Assembly: GCA_026008535.1 (NCBI GenBank)
Contig: BRKX01000007.1
Location: forward strand, 57,835,001 to 57,899,000
Direction: 5' to 3'
DNA length: 64,000 bases
Source: Perilla frutescens
Taxonomy: Eukaryota; Streptophyta; Magnoliopsida; Lamiales; Lamiaceae
Part shown: positions 46,901 through 57,123 of the stretch, piece after piece
Position numbering within the stretch: position 1 is the first letter of the stretch
Layout of the letters: the number at the start of each line of letters is the position of its first letter
The notes under the pieces: model-generated
Seen by the model: the letters and a program-made list of their open reading frames with translations, nothing else
What the model was told of the DNA's origin: nothing
Database searches by the model: none
Made by a program: the position numbers and the translations under genes

Positions 46901-46998
46901 TTAGAGAGTCAAAATTATATGGTAATCTGTCTAAGTGTTCTTTTTGCATGAGTGAAGTCGTTTTTCTAGGCTTCGTTGTGAGTTTACGTGTGGTATAG
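43909..46998 (+). pseudogene. F Gag, protease and most of RT (first frame of gag-pol)
   Basis: Start at ATG 43909 just after the acceptor-like CAG; residue numbers from there. 1-80: helical N-terminus with LQEELARLKAQ; 85-150: repeats with xEPQ; 175-205: RGRHGRPRG basic patch; ~210-390: retrotransposon gag domain (LDWERKVEKIF at ~226); zinc knuckle CHKCQGWGHFQAQC at ~467; protease IIDSGS with D569; RT from ~780 with WRMCMDCRAIN and YFDD at 973. After GFVVSL a GT duplication (about 46988-46991; K has ACGTGGTATAG, F ACGTGTGGTATAG) shifts the frame and ends the ORF at 46998. Gag and PR are joined without a stop. Confidence 0.93.
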
Positions 46999-49130
46999 AA
47001 GTAGACCGTTCCAAAATCAAAGCGATTGAGGAATGGCCCACTCCTAAGTCTGCGAGTGACGTGAGGTCTTTCCACGACCTTGCTGGCTTTTATCGTCGCT
47101 TTGTGCGCGATTTCTCCAGCATAGCCGCGCCGCTTACTGAGTTAAGCAAGAAAGATCGAAAGTTTGAATGGGGTCCTGTTCAAGAGCATGCGTTTAACAC
47201 TTTAAAATCATGTTTATGTAATGCGCCTGTTCTTGCTCTTCCGGACTTTAATAAAACTTTTGAGATTGAATGTGATGCCTCGGGCAAAGGGATTGGTGCT
47301 GTTTTGATGCAGGAACGGCGTCCAGTCGCCTATTTCAGTGAAAAGCTCCACGATGCAGCCCTTCGTTATTCGACTTATGACAAGGAGTTGTACGCACTTA
47401 AGAGAGCTTTAGAAACGTGGCAGCACTATTTATGGCCTAAGGAGTTTGTGATTCACACGGATCACGAGAGTTTAAAGCATTTGAAAGGCCAACAAAATCT
47501 GAACAAGCGACATGCACGATGGGTAGAGTTTATCGAGTCTTTCCCGTACGTCATCAAGTACAAGAAAGGCACCGAAAACGTTGTTGCTGATGCATTGTCG
47601 AGAAGGTACGTTCTCTTGAACCTTATGCATGCTAAGATGTTGGGATTTGATGCAATTAAGGAGTTATATGCATGTGATGAGTTTTTCGCACCCATATATG
47701 CTGATTGTTGTTCAAAATCTCGTGCTTATGATGGTTATTTCGTGCATGATGGGTTCTTGTTCAAGGGTTCACAATTATGCATTCCTAAGTCTTCTATGCG
47801 TGAGTTGTTAGTTCTTGAATCGCATGCGGGAGGTTTAATGGGTCACTTTGGTGTGTCTAAGACGTTAAACTTGCTGCATGAGCATTTCTTTTGGCCACGT
47901 ATGAAGCATGATGTTGAGAATGTGTGTAGTAGATGCATTACATGTAGGAGATCGAAATCTACATCACACCCGTTTGGTTTATACACTCCTCTACCAGCCC
48001 CGTCTTCCCCATGGATTGATTTATCTATGGATTTCATATTAGGATTACCACGGTCTAGATCTGGTCGAGATAGTATTTTTGTGGTTGTTGATAGGTTTTC
48101 CAAGATGTCTCATTTCATTGCATGTAGGAAAACCGATGATGCAGTACACATAGCCAATCTGTTCTTTATACATGTTGTGCGTTTACATGGAATACCTAGA
48201 ACTATTGTTAGTGATAGGGATTCTAAGTTTCTTGCACATTTTTGGCGTGTACTTTGGGGAAAATTAGGTACCAAATTGTTATTTTCTACTGCATGTCATC
48301 CACAAATTGATGGACAAACTGAAGTAGTTAATCGCACTTTAGGTACTTTGCTGCGAGCTTTAGTTAAAAACAATTTGAAATCATGGGAAGATTGTTTGCC
48401 ATATGCTGAATTCGCCTATAATAGAGTTGTGCATTCATCTACCAATATGTCTCCGTTTGAAGTTGTTTATGGTTTTAATCCGCTAACGCCTAATGATCTA
48501 TTGCCTTTACCTGTTGAGCATCTAACAAGTGTTAAAGGTACAAGAAAAGCGGAACAAGTTAAGGAGATGTATGAGAAAATACGTGCGCGTATTGAAGCCG
48601 TTGGCGCACGTAATGCTGTTCAAAAGAATAAACGGCGCAAGCAAGTGGTTTTCCAGCCTGGAGATCGCGTTTGGATTCATCTGAGTCCTGGACGATTTCC
48701 CAACTTGAGAAAATCGAAATTGATGCCTAGAGGAGATGGACCGTTCACCGTGCTGAGTCGAGTCAATGACAATGCATATCGCATTGATTTACCCGGTGAG
48801 TATAAGTGTTCATCTACATTCAATGTTGCTGACTTATCTCCCTTTTCTGCAGATGATGAGTTCGAGTGCAATGATGACGAGTCCTTGAATTCGAGGACGA
48901 ATTCTTTTCAGCAGGGGGGGAATGATGAGATCAAGCATAGCAATGAAGAAAATGATCCGGAGCTGCAGTTTAAAGGTCCAATGACGCGTTTGCAAGCTAA
49001 GAAGTTGCAAGCTTATTTACAAGCTTCTATTCATCGCAAATTCGAAATGCATGAAGATAAAATCAAGGGCAGCTCGAGATTGATCACCATGCTTGCCATA
49101 GATGAAGAAGAAGTAAGCATGAAGACGTGA
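46999..49130 (+). pseudogene. F RT connection, RNase H, integrase and LTR tail (second frame)
   Basis: Open from just after the 2-nt insertion to the stop at 49128-49130. RT thumb/connection (IKAIEEWPTPKSAS), RNase H (ECDASG, DKELYA, HTDHES), integrase HHCC region (HAGGLMGHFGV ... CSRCITC), core D-D-E (SMDF, SDRDSKF, GQTEVVNR), GPF-like module (GDGPFTVLSR) and FNVADLSPF. SRTNSFQQGGND is encoded by the PPT, and the last ~68 residues by the 3' LTR, with GPMTRLQAKKLQ. No canonical chromodomain follows; the LTR-encoded tail stands where CRM elements carry their CR motif (inference). Confidence 0.93.
48911..48922 (+). other. Polypurine tract of F
   Basis: GCAGGGGGGGAA directly before TGATGAG; it is also coding (QQGGN). 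Gag-only elements have AAGAGGAGGGGAA at the same place. Confidence 0.9.
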
Positions 49131-49742
49131 GAAGAAGAATGACGCCATTTGGACGTGTGCATGAAAAGTTATACGCGTTTGCATGGGAAATCGGGAGATG
49201 CTGTTTTTCATGCAAAGGTGGCAAGATTAATTGTAGCATGGGCCACGAAATTAATTAAATTAATTCAGCCCATGGACGTTTATTTTGGGTCCAAATAGGC
49301 GTGGATTTGCAAGCCCAAGTCCATTGGGATTTATCCTTATCTAGTTAGATTTTAGATAGATTTTTGTTATCTTATTTTTGGTATCTTTTGATTTTATCCT
49401 AGATTCATTAGGATTAGTTTTGGATTGATTTTTATCACTTAATTAGGTTTAATTTTCGTCCCCTATGTGTCCTATAAATAGGGTTATCATGTGACACTTT
49501 AAAAGTTAGACAATTGCAAGAATTCAAGAGTTATTTCTCAATCTGTCTCAAGATCTTTTGTTGATCGAAATTTTATCTTCAAAGTTCTATTGTTTTAGCA
49601 ACTCAATAGTCCTATTCAAGTTCTTCAGGGTGCGTTCAAGTACTTGGGAGAATTGCTATCCGGAGAAGCTAGACGTGCGCGTTCTTGAAGTCTTCCGCGT
49701 GCATAAATCTCGTGTCTTGGATACATTGTCCGGGTCACATCA
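48923..49742 (+). mobile_element. 3' LTR of F with a 231-bp deletion
   Basis: 820 bp against 1051 in the 5' LTR. The missing segment corresponds to 42761-42991 and lies between two CGTTC copies (42756-42760, 42987-42991). The deletion removes the GTAAGT donor from this LTR. Confidence 0.93.
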
Positions 49743-49747
49743 ATTAC

Positions 49748-50938
49748 TACTTCCCCGAGTCAAAGAAGGTGCAATTAGCCACATTGGAATTTAAAGACTA
49801 CACAGCAACATGGTGGGAATTCCAACAAAATCGATGCCACCGAGATCACCTTCCACCTATCGACACATGGCGTGAGTTGAAAGATTTGATGCGGAAACGC
49901 TTCATTCCAGACCACTACCAATGGGAGTTGGAGGAAAAACTATACAAGCTTAGGCAAAGAGATCGAAGTGTAAATGTCTACTACAACAAAATGATTGAAG
50001 CCATGAGACGAGCTGATCTAGAGGAGTATCTAGAAGATACCATGGATAGATTCCTAGCTGGTCTACGAAGGGAAATCCGAGAAAAGGTAGCATTGTATCA
50101 CTTCGACAAGTTGAAAGACATGGTGCAATATGCCATTGAGATAGAGAAGTGGTTGGAGAGTCTACAAAATGAAGTGGTTCAAGTAGAGTCAAATGTAGAG
50201 TTGTCACCTAGAGCTCATCGCCAAACAACCCCGTTTTGTTGGAGCGAACCTAAGTCATTTGAGGAGTTTCTACGTACCTATGTACCACCTACATCACCAG
50301 TTCAGCTGGTCATGGATATGCCAAACCAAGCCAGTGACATTCAAGAGGAGATCTACGTTGAGTTACCATCTGAGATCGTTGCCATCAAAGAAGATTCTAC
50401 TTTTGAGGTAACAATTTTAGTTGATGCATCTATAGAAGAAATGGAGACCAATGATACAGTTGAGGAAGTTGAAGTAGTTGAGAAATTGATGGAGATGCAG
50501 CCTTGTTCTGAAGAGGAAAACGACATCCATGAGGAAATGATCGTAGATCATATGGAGCTCGATCAAGCTAGCATGGAGACGCAGTCGAATTCTAACATCA
50601 TTTATCAACTATTTTCTTGTGATATCTTTATTTTACAGGTTGCTAAAGATGTGCCCCATGTTATTGATCTTGTGCAAAAAGAGATTGATGTTCATTTCAT
50701 GTTCATCTTTGATCCTGGAGATTTGAATTCGAGGACGAATTCTTTTCAAGAGGAGGGGAATGATACGAACCCGGAAAGCATAAAAGAATCAAATCCAAGA
50801 ATGCCATTGAGAGCTTCAAAGATAATCATGTTGTTCAAGATTAAAGATTGGAGATCAAGATTTGAAGAACACAAGTGCATGAAAGTATTCAGATATTTTG
50901 GGCAGCCCATGAAGATCAAATATTCAGCTCGAGATTGA
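49748..50938 (+). CDS. Gag-only ORF of G, main part
   Basis: Resumes the gag of G after F. FPESKKVQLATLEF, WWEFQQNRCHRD, MRKRFIPDHYQWELEEKL, SVNVYYNKM and the rest of the Gag homology domain to about 50170. Then an acidic Glu/Ile-rich region, NIIYQLFSCDIFILQVAKDVP, FMFIFDPG, SRTNSFQEEGND over the PPT (50747-50760), and the family IV tail with FKIKDWRSRFEEHK inside the LTR, stop at 50936-50938. No zinc knuckle, PR, RT or IN. The only break seen is the F insertion itself, so before that event the ORF was intact. The part of the frame upstream of 49743 reads LTR sequence and is not gag. Confidence 0.88.
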   Translation, partial: YFPESKKVQLATLEFKDYTATWWEFQQNRCHRDHLPPIDTWRELKDLMRKRFIPDHYQWELEEKLYKLRQRDRSVNVYYNKMIEAMRRADLEEYLEDTMDRFLAGLRREIREKVALYHFDKLKDMVQYAIEIEKWLESLQNEVVQVESNVELSPRAHRQTTPFCWSEPKSFEEFLRTYVPPTSPVQLVMDMPNQASDIQEEIYVELPSEIVAIKEDSTFEVTILVDASIEEMETNDTVEEVEVVEKLMEMQPCSEEENDIHEEMIVDHMELDQASMETQSNSNIIYQLFSCDIFILQVAKDVPHVIDLVQKEIDVHFMFIFDPGDLNSRTNSFQEEGNDTNPESIKESNPRMPLRASKIIMLFKIKDWRSRFEEHKCMKVFRYFGQPMKIKYSARD

Positions 50939-53071
50939 TCACCATGCTATCATTTGATGATGAAGAAGGAAGCATGAAGACGTGAGAAGAAGAACGACGC
51001 CATTTGGACGTGTACATCAAAAGTTATACGCGTTTGCATGGGAAATCGGGAGATGCTGTTTTTCATGCAAAGGTGGCAAGGATTATATTACATGGGCCAC
51101 GAAATTATACACTATATGATGAGGACATCCATAGCAATGAGGACGTCAATGAAGAGCTTCAATTCAAAGGCCCCGTCACAAGATTAAGAGCTAAGAAGTT
51201 GCAAGATTATTTGCAAGCTACAATTCGCAAGAAGCTTGAAGAAGAAGACGGCGTACAAGGAAGCTTGAAGATGATGACATTGTTGAAAATGGAAGATGAA
51301 GATCAAGATGTGGAGTGCAATACATGAAGGAGGCGTGCAAGTGTGCTTTTGTTGGGCTTGATGTGTATACTTGCTATTCAGCCCAAGTTAAGCATGCATG
51401 GTGGAAAAGCCCAAAATAATCGGCCCTTAATGATCCAATTAAGGGGATTGATTTATTAGATTATAGTATTTTATTTATTTAATTTATCCTATAGTTTGGA
51501 CGAATTTTTGGCAGATTTTTAGTTAAGATTTTCGGTTATTTTAGATAGAATTTTGACCAGATTTTTAGATAAGGCAAGATCTACAAAATCTACCTTAAAT
51601 AGAATTCTAGTTTAGGAAGTAGTCAAAGTCCAATTCTAGTCTAATTAGGACTATTATTTTCGTCCCTTAGCCTTAGGAATTCGATCCAACTATTATAAAT
51701 AGTGGATCCATGTCTCATTGTTATTTTAGACTATATTTGATTATTAAGCCTTTGCTTTCAATATCGTCTCTCCCCGTTTAATCTTTTGTGAGTTTAGATA
51801 ATTAAATTCATACTCTTAGATTTAGCACCTCTAAGTTTTACAAAGGGAATTCGCCGTCCACGTTCGAGGGATCGTCGGAAACTCGCTATCCGAAGAGCAA
51901 CTTAAAGAATTTGGCCTTGTGTACGTTCGAGATTCAAGGTAACTTTCGGGTTGTAATTCACAACACTATCACCACCGCCGCCCAGCCTTCACGACGCCAC
52001 CATCAACACCCCGTCGTCCGTTTCAAGATTCATCCACCGTTCGTGTCCAAGATCGTGTTCATCTCGTTTAATCCGTAAGTCCGTTCCAACTCAATCATAT
52101 CCTATCTACTCCAACCCTTCATCAACCATATCTCACGTCCAATTCACCCCCATAATTCTCGTCCAAAATACCGTTCATAACAGCCCCCATCCTTTGGATA
52201 TTGTGTTATTTTGTGTGTCATTGTCTAGGTATTTTAGTTGAGTCTTAGTCGTCTAGTTTATTCCGTTATCTTCCGCATATTTTATCTTTGATTATTTGAG
52301 TCATCGAAGACACAAAAACTTACGTGTGTCGACGTGTGTTCGTTCCTAGAGTCCGGGTCGTATCACTATATTTCAGCCCATGTCGTGTAATTAAAGGTCC
52401 AAATAGGTGAGATTTATCTTTATCTGGATAGATTTTCTTACTTTATTTTTGGTATCTTTTGATTCTTACCTTAAAATCAGATTTTGGATAAGGTAACAAT
52501 CCTAGATAGATTAGAACTAGTTTATTTTGAATTCTTCTAGTATTAGGACTCTAATTTTCGTCCATATACACTCCTATAAATAGGAGCACCATGTGACATT
52601 CATAATTCAGACAATTGCAAGAAATAAAGAGTTATTCTCAATCTGTCTCACGATCCTTCGGTTGATCAAACTTTTATCTACAATTCTATTGTTTTAGCAC
52701 TTCAATAGTCTTATTTAAGTTCTTCAGGGTATAATTAAGTACTTGGGAGAATTGCTATCCGGAAAAGCTAGACGAGTGCGTTCGGGTTGATTCAACACGG
52801 GTTCACCGATCTGTCCTATCCTTCTACCAAACCACCGCCGCCGTCACCAACACTCCACCGCCATCTGCCGTCCACACCGCCGTATTCCAGCCACCCTCGA
52901 GCCATCCTACGTGTTCCAATCGAGTCCTAGTTCGTGTCTACGTAATTCTAGTAAGTTTTACCGTTTATTTCGAGTCGGTTTGAATCCTTCTTTAGCTGAC
53001 GTTGTTCGAGTCCATAAAGTCTTCCGCCTGCGTTTCATTCGTGTCTTGGATACATTGTCCGGGTCACATCA
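50761..53071 (+). mobile_element. 3' LTR of G (family IV), split by a solo family V LTR
   Basis: 50761-51116 and 52371-53071. TGATACGAAC directly after the PPT, end GTCACATCA, then TSD CAAGA. CCTATAAATAGGAGC near 52575, GTAAGT near 52949. Nested LTR flanked by CTATA. Confidence 0.92.
51117..52365 (+). mobile_element. Family V solo LTR
   Basis: TGATGAGGACATC to GGGTCGTATCA, 1249 bp, perfect TSD CTATA (51112-51116, 52366-52370). Its first 210 bp are open to a stop at 51325-51327 and encode GPVTRLRAKKLQDYLQ, so the tail-in-LTR design exists in this family too. GTAAGT 52075-52080. R-U5 is very close to family III. No internal region of this family is present in the window. Confidence 0.94.
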
Positions 53072-53076
53072 CAAGA

Positions 53077-53611
53077 GGAGGTCTACGAAGAGCTGAAGTT
53101 GGAGCATGATGATGTTCGACTTAGAGATCAGCTTGTTCTAGATAAGTCGTCCAATACCCACATTGTTTATCTTAAGGACGTGTTACATGAAATCGAGAGA
53201 GGTAAGTACCGTCTATACTATTCTAGTATTGATAGGTATTTGATGTGTATAGTTGAATCCATGTTTCTTTTTAGAATTAATTTGACATTTGGATTTAACT
53301 TGAATTGCATGAAAAGGTTGGATAGTAGAGAGTCATTGTTTGTTCCAATCAAGTGTAAGATGCGAGCATGGTATTTGAAATCAATTAGTTTGTGTTTTTC
53401 CATTGCTCATTTGAAAGCTATTCATAGTGTTGAACATGCTGGAAATTGCATGATTGTTTATTATACCACGTTAGATCCATTATATGTTACACATTGGATA
53501 GTTGATTGTTTTGTTGAGTGTTGTGCTGAAGCATTGTCAAGAAGGTACGTTCTCTTGAACCTTATGCATGCTAAGATGTTGGAATTTGATGCAATTAAGG
53601 AGTTGTGTGCA
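53077..53611 (+). CDS. H: X region and RNase H C-terminal end (middle of PR-X-IN ORF)
   Basis: Continues the ORF cut at 14515 in the same frame. Conserved start KLEHDDVRLRDQLVLDK ... RYLMCIVESMF (53095-53265), then a hydrophobic, Cys-rich part to FVECC (about 53525). It rejoins the normal pol sequence at ALSRRYVLLNLMHAK, the last residues after RNase H, and is cut by element I (TSD GTGCA 53607-53611). X replaces all of RT and RNase H. The first part differs from E by about 4 nt in ~165; the second differs by roughly 25 in ~255, mostly changing residues (counted by eye). It contains GAGAGGTAAGTACC at about 53196-53209, a perfect donor-like site. Function unknown. Confidence 0.75.
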
Positions 53612-54876
53612 TGATACGACCCGGACTATGCTAGGACGAATCTTGAGAACGTAGCGGAAGACTTAAGAATCGAAACACGTCAGAATTAAGAAGGATTCAA
53701 TCCGACTCGACAAACAACGGAAAATTACGACAAACTAGACAACTAGAGTACGTAGAGAACGACACGAACTATGTAACACAAACCAAGGGCGTAAGGGCTG
53801 GAATGGATCGTGTATAGGGGCTGGAATTATGGAGAGGATTTCGTGTGTGATGTTAGGGTGAAGAATGGCTAAGGTAGATAGGGTATGATAAGGATTGGAT
53901 AAACTTACGTTATATATGCTCCAAACGTCGCGTAGAACACGTATATGCAAATCTGATCCGGAACGGTTTGGAATGGCTTGATACTCGAACTATGAATTCT
54001 TGGAAGGATGTTGACATGGACGAAGATGATGATGGATGTTGTTGAAGGCGGCTGGACGGTGGTGATTGGTAGATGCGAATCACAACCCGAAAGTTGCCTT
54101 GAATCTCGAACGTACACAAGGCCAAATTCTTTAAGTTGATCTTCAAGTAGCGAGTTTCCGACGATCCCTCGAACGTGGACGGCGAATTCCCTTTGTAAAA
54201 CTTAGAGATGCTAAATCTAAGAGTATGAATTTAATTATCTAAATTCACAAAAGATTAAACGGGGAGAGACGATATTGAAAGCAAAGGCTTAATAATCAAA
54301 TATAGTCTAAAGTAACAATGTGACATGGTTCCCCTATTTATAAGCCTAAGGGGGAACGAAATTATGCATAAAAAAAGCTTAAAATTGATCCAAAAGGGAT
54401 CTCTAACTATACTAGGAAGTTCCCTAAACTAGAATTCTATTCAAGGTAGGAAATTGCCTTAAATACAATTCTAGTCAAACCTATTTAAATAATGGACGAA
54501 AATTACATTAAATTAAATAAAAATCTGAACTAAACTATAGACTAACATAATTAAATAAATACTATAGTCTAAATAAAATTCAACCCCTTAATTAAATAAC
54601 TAAGGGACGAAAATTCCATGCAACGCGAATCTGCCATGCATGCACAATTTGATGAGTTCTATCTTCATGCATTGCTCTTCAAATCTTGATCTCCAATCTT
54701 TGATTATTAACAAAGTAGTAATCTTTGGGATGCTCTCAATTCCTTTGTCATCTTCGAACTTCTTACATACAAATGCTTGGAAAAATCCTTGCAATTGTAT
54801 TGCTCGAAGTCGTGTAAATGGACCACGTATTTGCAGCTCCGGATTAAGTTCTTCAAGGCTTTTCGTGGCTTCATCA
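53612..54876 (-). mobile_element. 3' LTR of element I (family II)
   Basis: 1265 bp, same length as 59889-61153. TGATGAAGCC start (minus) directly after PPT 54877-54890. GTAAGT conserved near 53906 (minus). Confidence 0.93.
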
Positions 54877-56207
54877 TTCCCCTCCTCTTGAAAAGAATTC
54901 GTCCTCGAATTCAAAGCTCCGGGATCAAAGACGAACACGAACTGGCCATCAAATTCTTTTTGCACAAGCTGCATAAAACACATCTTCATGAACATGAACG
55001 AGAACATTCCACTTGTGTTAATCATCCGAAACTCTAGCATAGATTGCCTCGGTATGGTATCCACGTTCAAACTTGGTGGTACATCAACTTCCAATGGAAT
55101 TTCTTCAGCAACCTGTAAAATAAAGACATCACAAGAAAACGGTTGACAAAAAATGTTAGAACTCGATGGATTCACCATGCTAGCTTGTTCGAGCTCTTCA
55201 TGATCTTCAACCATTGTCTCACGGATATCATTCTCCTTTTCATAACAAGGTTGTATCTCCAACAACTCTTCAACTTCTTCGGCTTCCTCAACTGCATCAT
55301 GGATCTCCAAATTCACAATTTGTAGTTTATCATCCATACAATCTTCAGGACTTGTCATCTCCATGGACAAAACATCCAAATTGCAATCTTCTATACTTGT
55401 CTTCTCCGGATTAGTAATTTTGAGAATGGGCACCTCTTCATCAACATGAATGGAAACCGATTCCTCTTGATTACAATCGTCTTGAACTAACTCCTCCAAA
55501 ACTGGCATATTCTCATTGGTTGTTTCTATCATGTCCAACTCTGGCTTAGATTCATCAACTATCTCATCTTCTAAGCACATAGAAACAGATGGTAATGAGA
55601 TAAAAGGTACTTCAATGAAGTCTAGAATTGGTACCTTGGAAATAGAAGCATCATGTGTGGCAATGCTTGACTCTGCTTGAACCTCCTCTTTTGACTTCAT
55701 CTCTAGTTCTTCTAGCCATTTTTCTATCCGGATGGCGTATTTCATCATGTCCTCCAACTCGTCGAAGCGGTACAATGCTACTCTTTCACGGATTGCCCTT
55801 CGTAGACCAGCTAGAAATCTATCCATGGTGTCTTCTGGATATTCTTCTACATCAACTCGTCTCATGGCTTCAATCATTTTGTTGTAGTAGTCATTTACAC
55901 TTCGATCTCTTTGTCTAAGCTTGTATAGCTTTTCCTCCAACTCCCATTGGTAGTGGTCTGGAATGAAGCGTTTCCGCATCAAATCTTTCAACTCACGCCA
56001 TGTGTCGATAGGTGGAAGGTGATCTCTATGGCACCGGTTCTGCTGGAATTCCCACCATGTTGTTGCGTAGCCTTTAAACTTTGACGAAACTAACTGCACT
56101 TTCTTTTTCTCGGGGAAGTCATAGCACTCAAAAAGTTTTTCTACTTTGCATTCCCAATCCAAATAGATGTCGGGATAGTATAGACCTTCAAACTCAGGTA
56201 TGATCAT
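54600..56207 (-). CDS. Gag-only ORF of element I, intact
   Basis: The best-preserved gag-only gene: ATG 56205-56207 (MIIPEFEGLYYPDIYLDWE), open to the stop at 54600, about 535 residues. ~1-190: Gag homology domain (WWEFQQNRCHRD, MRKRFIPDHYQWELEEKL, SVNDYYNKM, MDRFLAGLRRAIRERV). ~190-400: acidic region rich in E, D, V, I with ILKITNPEKTS. Then NIFCQPFSCDVFILQVAEEIP, KEFDGQFVFVFDPG, SRTNSFQEEGND over the PPT, and the LTR tail GPFTRLRAIQLQGFF ... IKDWRSRFEEQ. It lacks zinc knuckle, PR, RT, RNase H and IN; it could supply or ride on particles but needs enzymes from other elements. The frame upstream of 56207 reads TACACC repeats. Confidence 0.9.
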   Translation of the reverse strand: MIIPEFEGLYYPDIYLDWECKVEKLFECYDFPEKKKVQLVSSKFKGYATTWWEFQQNRCHRDHLPPIDTWRELKDLMRKRFIPDHYQWELEEKLYKLRQRDRSVNDYYNKMIEAMRRVDVEEYPEDTMDRFLAGLRRAIRERVALYRFDELEDMMKYAIRIEKWLEELEMKSKEEVQAESSIATHDASISKVPILDFIEVPFISLPSVSMCLEDEIVDESKPELDMIETTNENMPVLEELVQDDCNQEESVSIHVDEEVPILKITNPEKTSIEDCNLDVLSMEMTSPEDCMDDKLQIVNLEIHDAVEEAEEVEELLEIQPCYEKENDIRETMVEDHEELEQASMVNPSSSNIFCQPFSCDVFILQVAEEIPLEVDVPPSLNVDTIPRQSMLEFRMINTSGMFSFMFMKMCFMQLVQKEFDGQFVFVFDPGALNSRTNSFQEEGNDEATKSLEELNPELQIRGPFTRLRAIQLQGFFQAFVCKKFEDDKGIESIPKITTLLIIKDWRSRFEEQCMKIELIKLCMHGRFALHGIFVP

Positions 56208-57123
56208 GTTGTTGTTGCGGTAGAGATGGTGAGGATTTGGTGTATAGGGTGTATGGGTATACGGAGTATGATTGGTGTATGGTGTATGGACCGGATGGTA
56301 CATGGGTGCATATGTGTATGGTCCGGATGGTGTATATGGGTAAGAACAGATGATATATGTGGAATAAGATGAATTTTCGATCCCCTTGATGATGGTGGAC
56401 GAAAATTTGAAGGGAGGAAGTGTATGTGGAAGGTTTGGAAGGATTTAGATGGAAGAAAGCTAGAAAAGGAAAGAATTAGATGTATTTTTGAAGTTCCCAA
56501 ATAGAATAGGAATCCAAAAATAAATCCCAAATGTAGAAGGAAAGAAATAGGAAAGAAGAAGGAAAGAAAGATTAGGTAATTTGGAAAGTGTTACACAATT
56601 GTGACACAATCTAAATATCCTAATTGAACTAGACTCTAAAAGGAAAGAACCAAAAATAATTTACAACTCAAAAGGAAACTACCAAAATAAAATAAAAACT
56701 TGGAAGGAAAGTTTCAAAAATAAAACAAGACTCTAAAGGAAGTTACCAACTAAGGAATTATCCTAGAAGGAAACTACCAAAATTAAAATAGAACTTAGAA
56801 GGAAAGTTCCAAAAATAAAATAGACTCACAAGGTAACTACCAAATAAGATGAAATACTAAAAGGAAATTACCAAAATAAATCAAGACTCAAATGGTAACA
56901 CAATGAATATACCTCTTTTTTTTTATCCGAATTTTTTTTTTTTTCGACGGCTTTTTCTCTTTTTTTTTGTCGATGCTCTTTTTTTTTCAATTGATAGCTA
57001 TGCTATTACAACTCGATAAAATAAAAAAATAAAGAAGACATGTAAGACGACACGTAGGATAAAAATGACACGTCGGATTGAACCACGACCAGCAGAGCTG
57101 ACGTGGCTCTGATGCCAAATTTA
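56208..57123 (-). other. PBS and leader of element I
   Basis: PBS (minus) TGGCATCAGAGCC at 57105-57117 with CAGAGC/GCTCTG hairpin. A tract 56915-56990, long run of AAGGAAAN(T/G)ACCAAA-type repeats (56640-56890), TACACC repeats (56240-56340). Non-coding. Confidence 0.87.

Larger units (their letters stand above)
41999..49742 (+). mobile_element. Autonomous-type CRM-like element F, full length
   Basis: 5' LTR 41999-43049, PBS 43056-43068, gag-pol 43909-49130, PPT 48911-48922, 3' LTR 48923-49742, TSD ATTAC (41994-41998, 49743-49747). The most complete element of the window. It has one 2-nt insertion near 46990 and a 231-bp deletion in the 3' LTR. Few differences between LTRs (I noticed two in 820 shared bp), so it is a recent insertion. 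Confidence 0.95.
14516..53071 (+). mobile_element. Family IV gag-only element G with nested insertions
   Basis: Bounded by TGATACGAAC at 14516 and GTCACATCA at 53071 with a perfect TSD CAAGA (14511-14515, 53072-53076). Own parts: 5' LTR 14516-15585, PBS 15592, leader 15586-15909 and 41517-41848, gag 41849-41998 and 49748-50938, PPT 50747-50760, 3' LTR 50761-51116 plus 52371-53071. Everything else inside it inserted later: the split solo LTR with E, element F, and the family V solo LTR. Confidence 0.9.
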
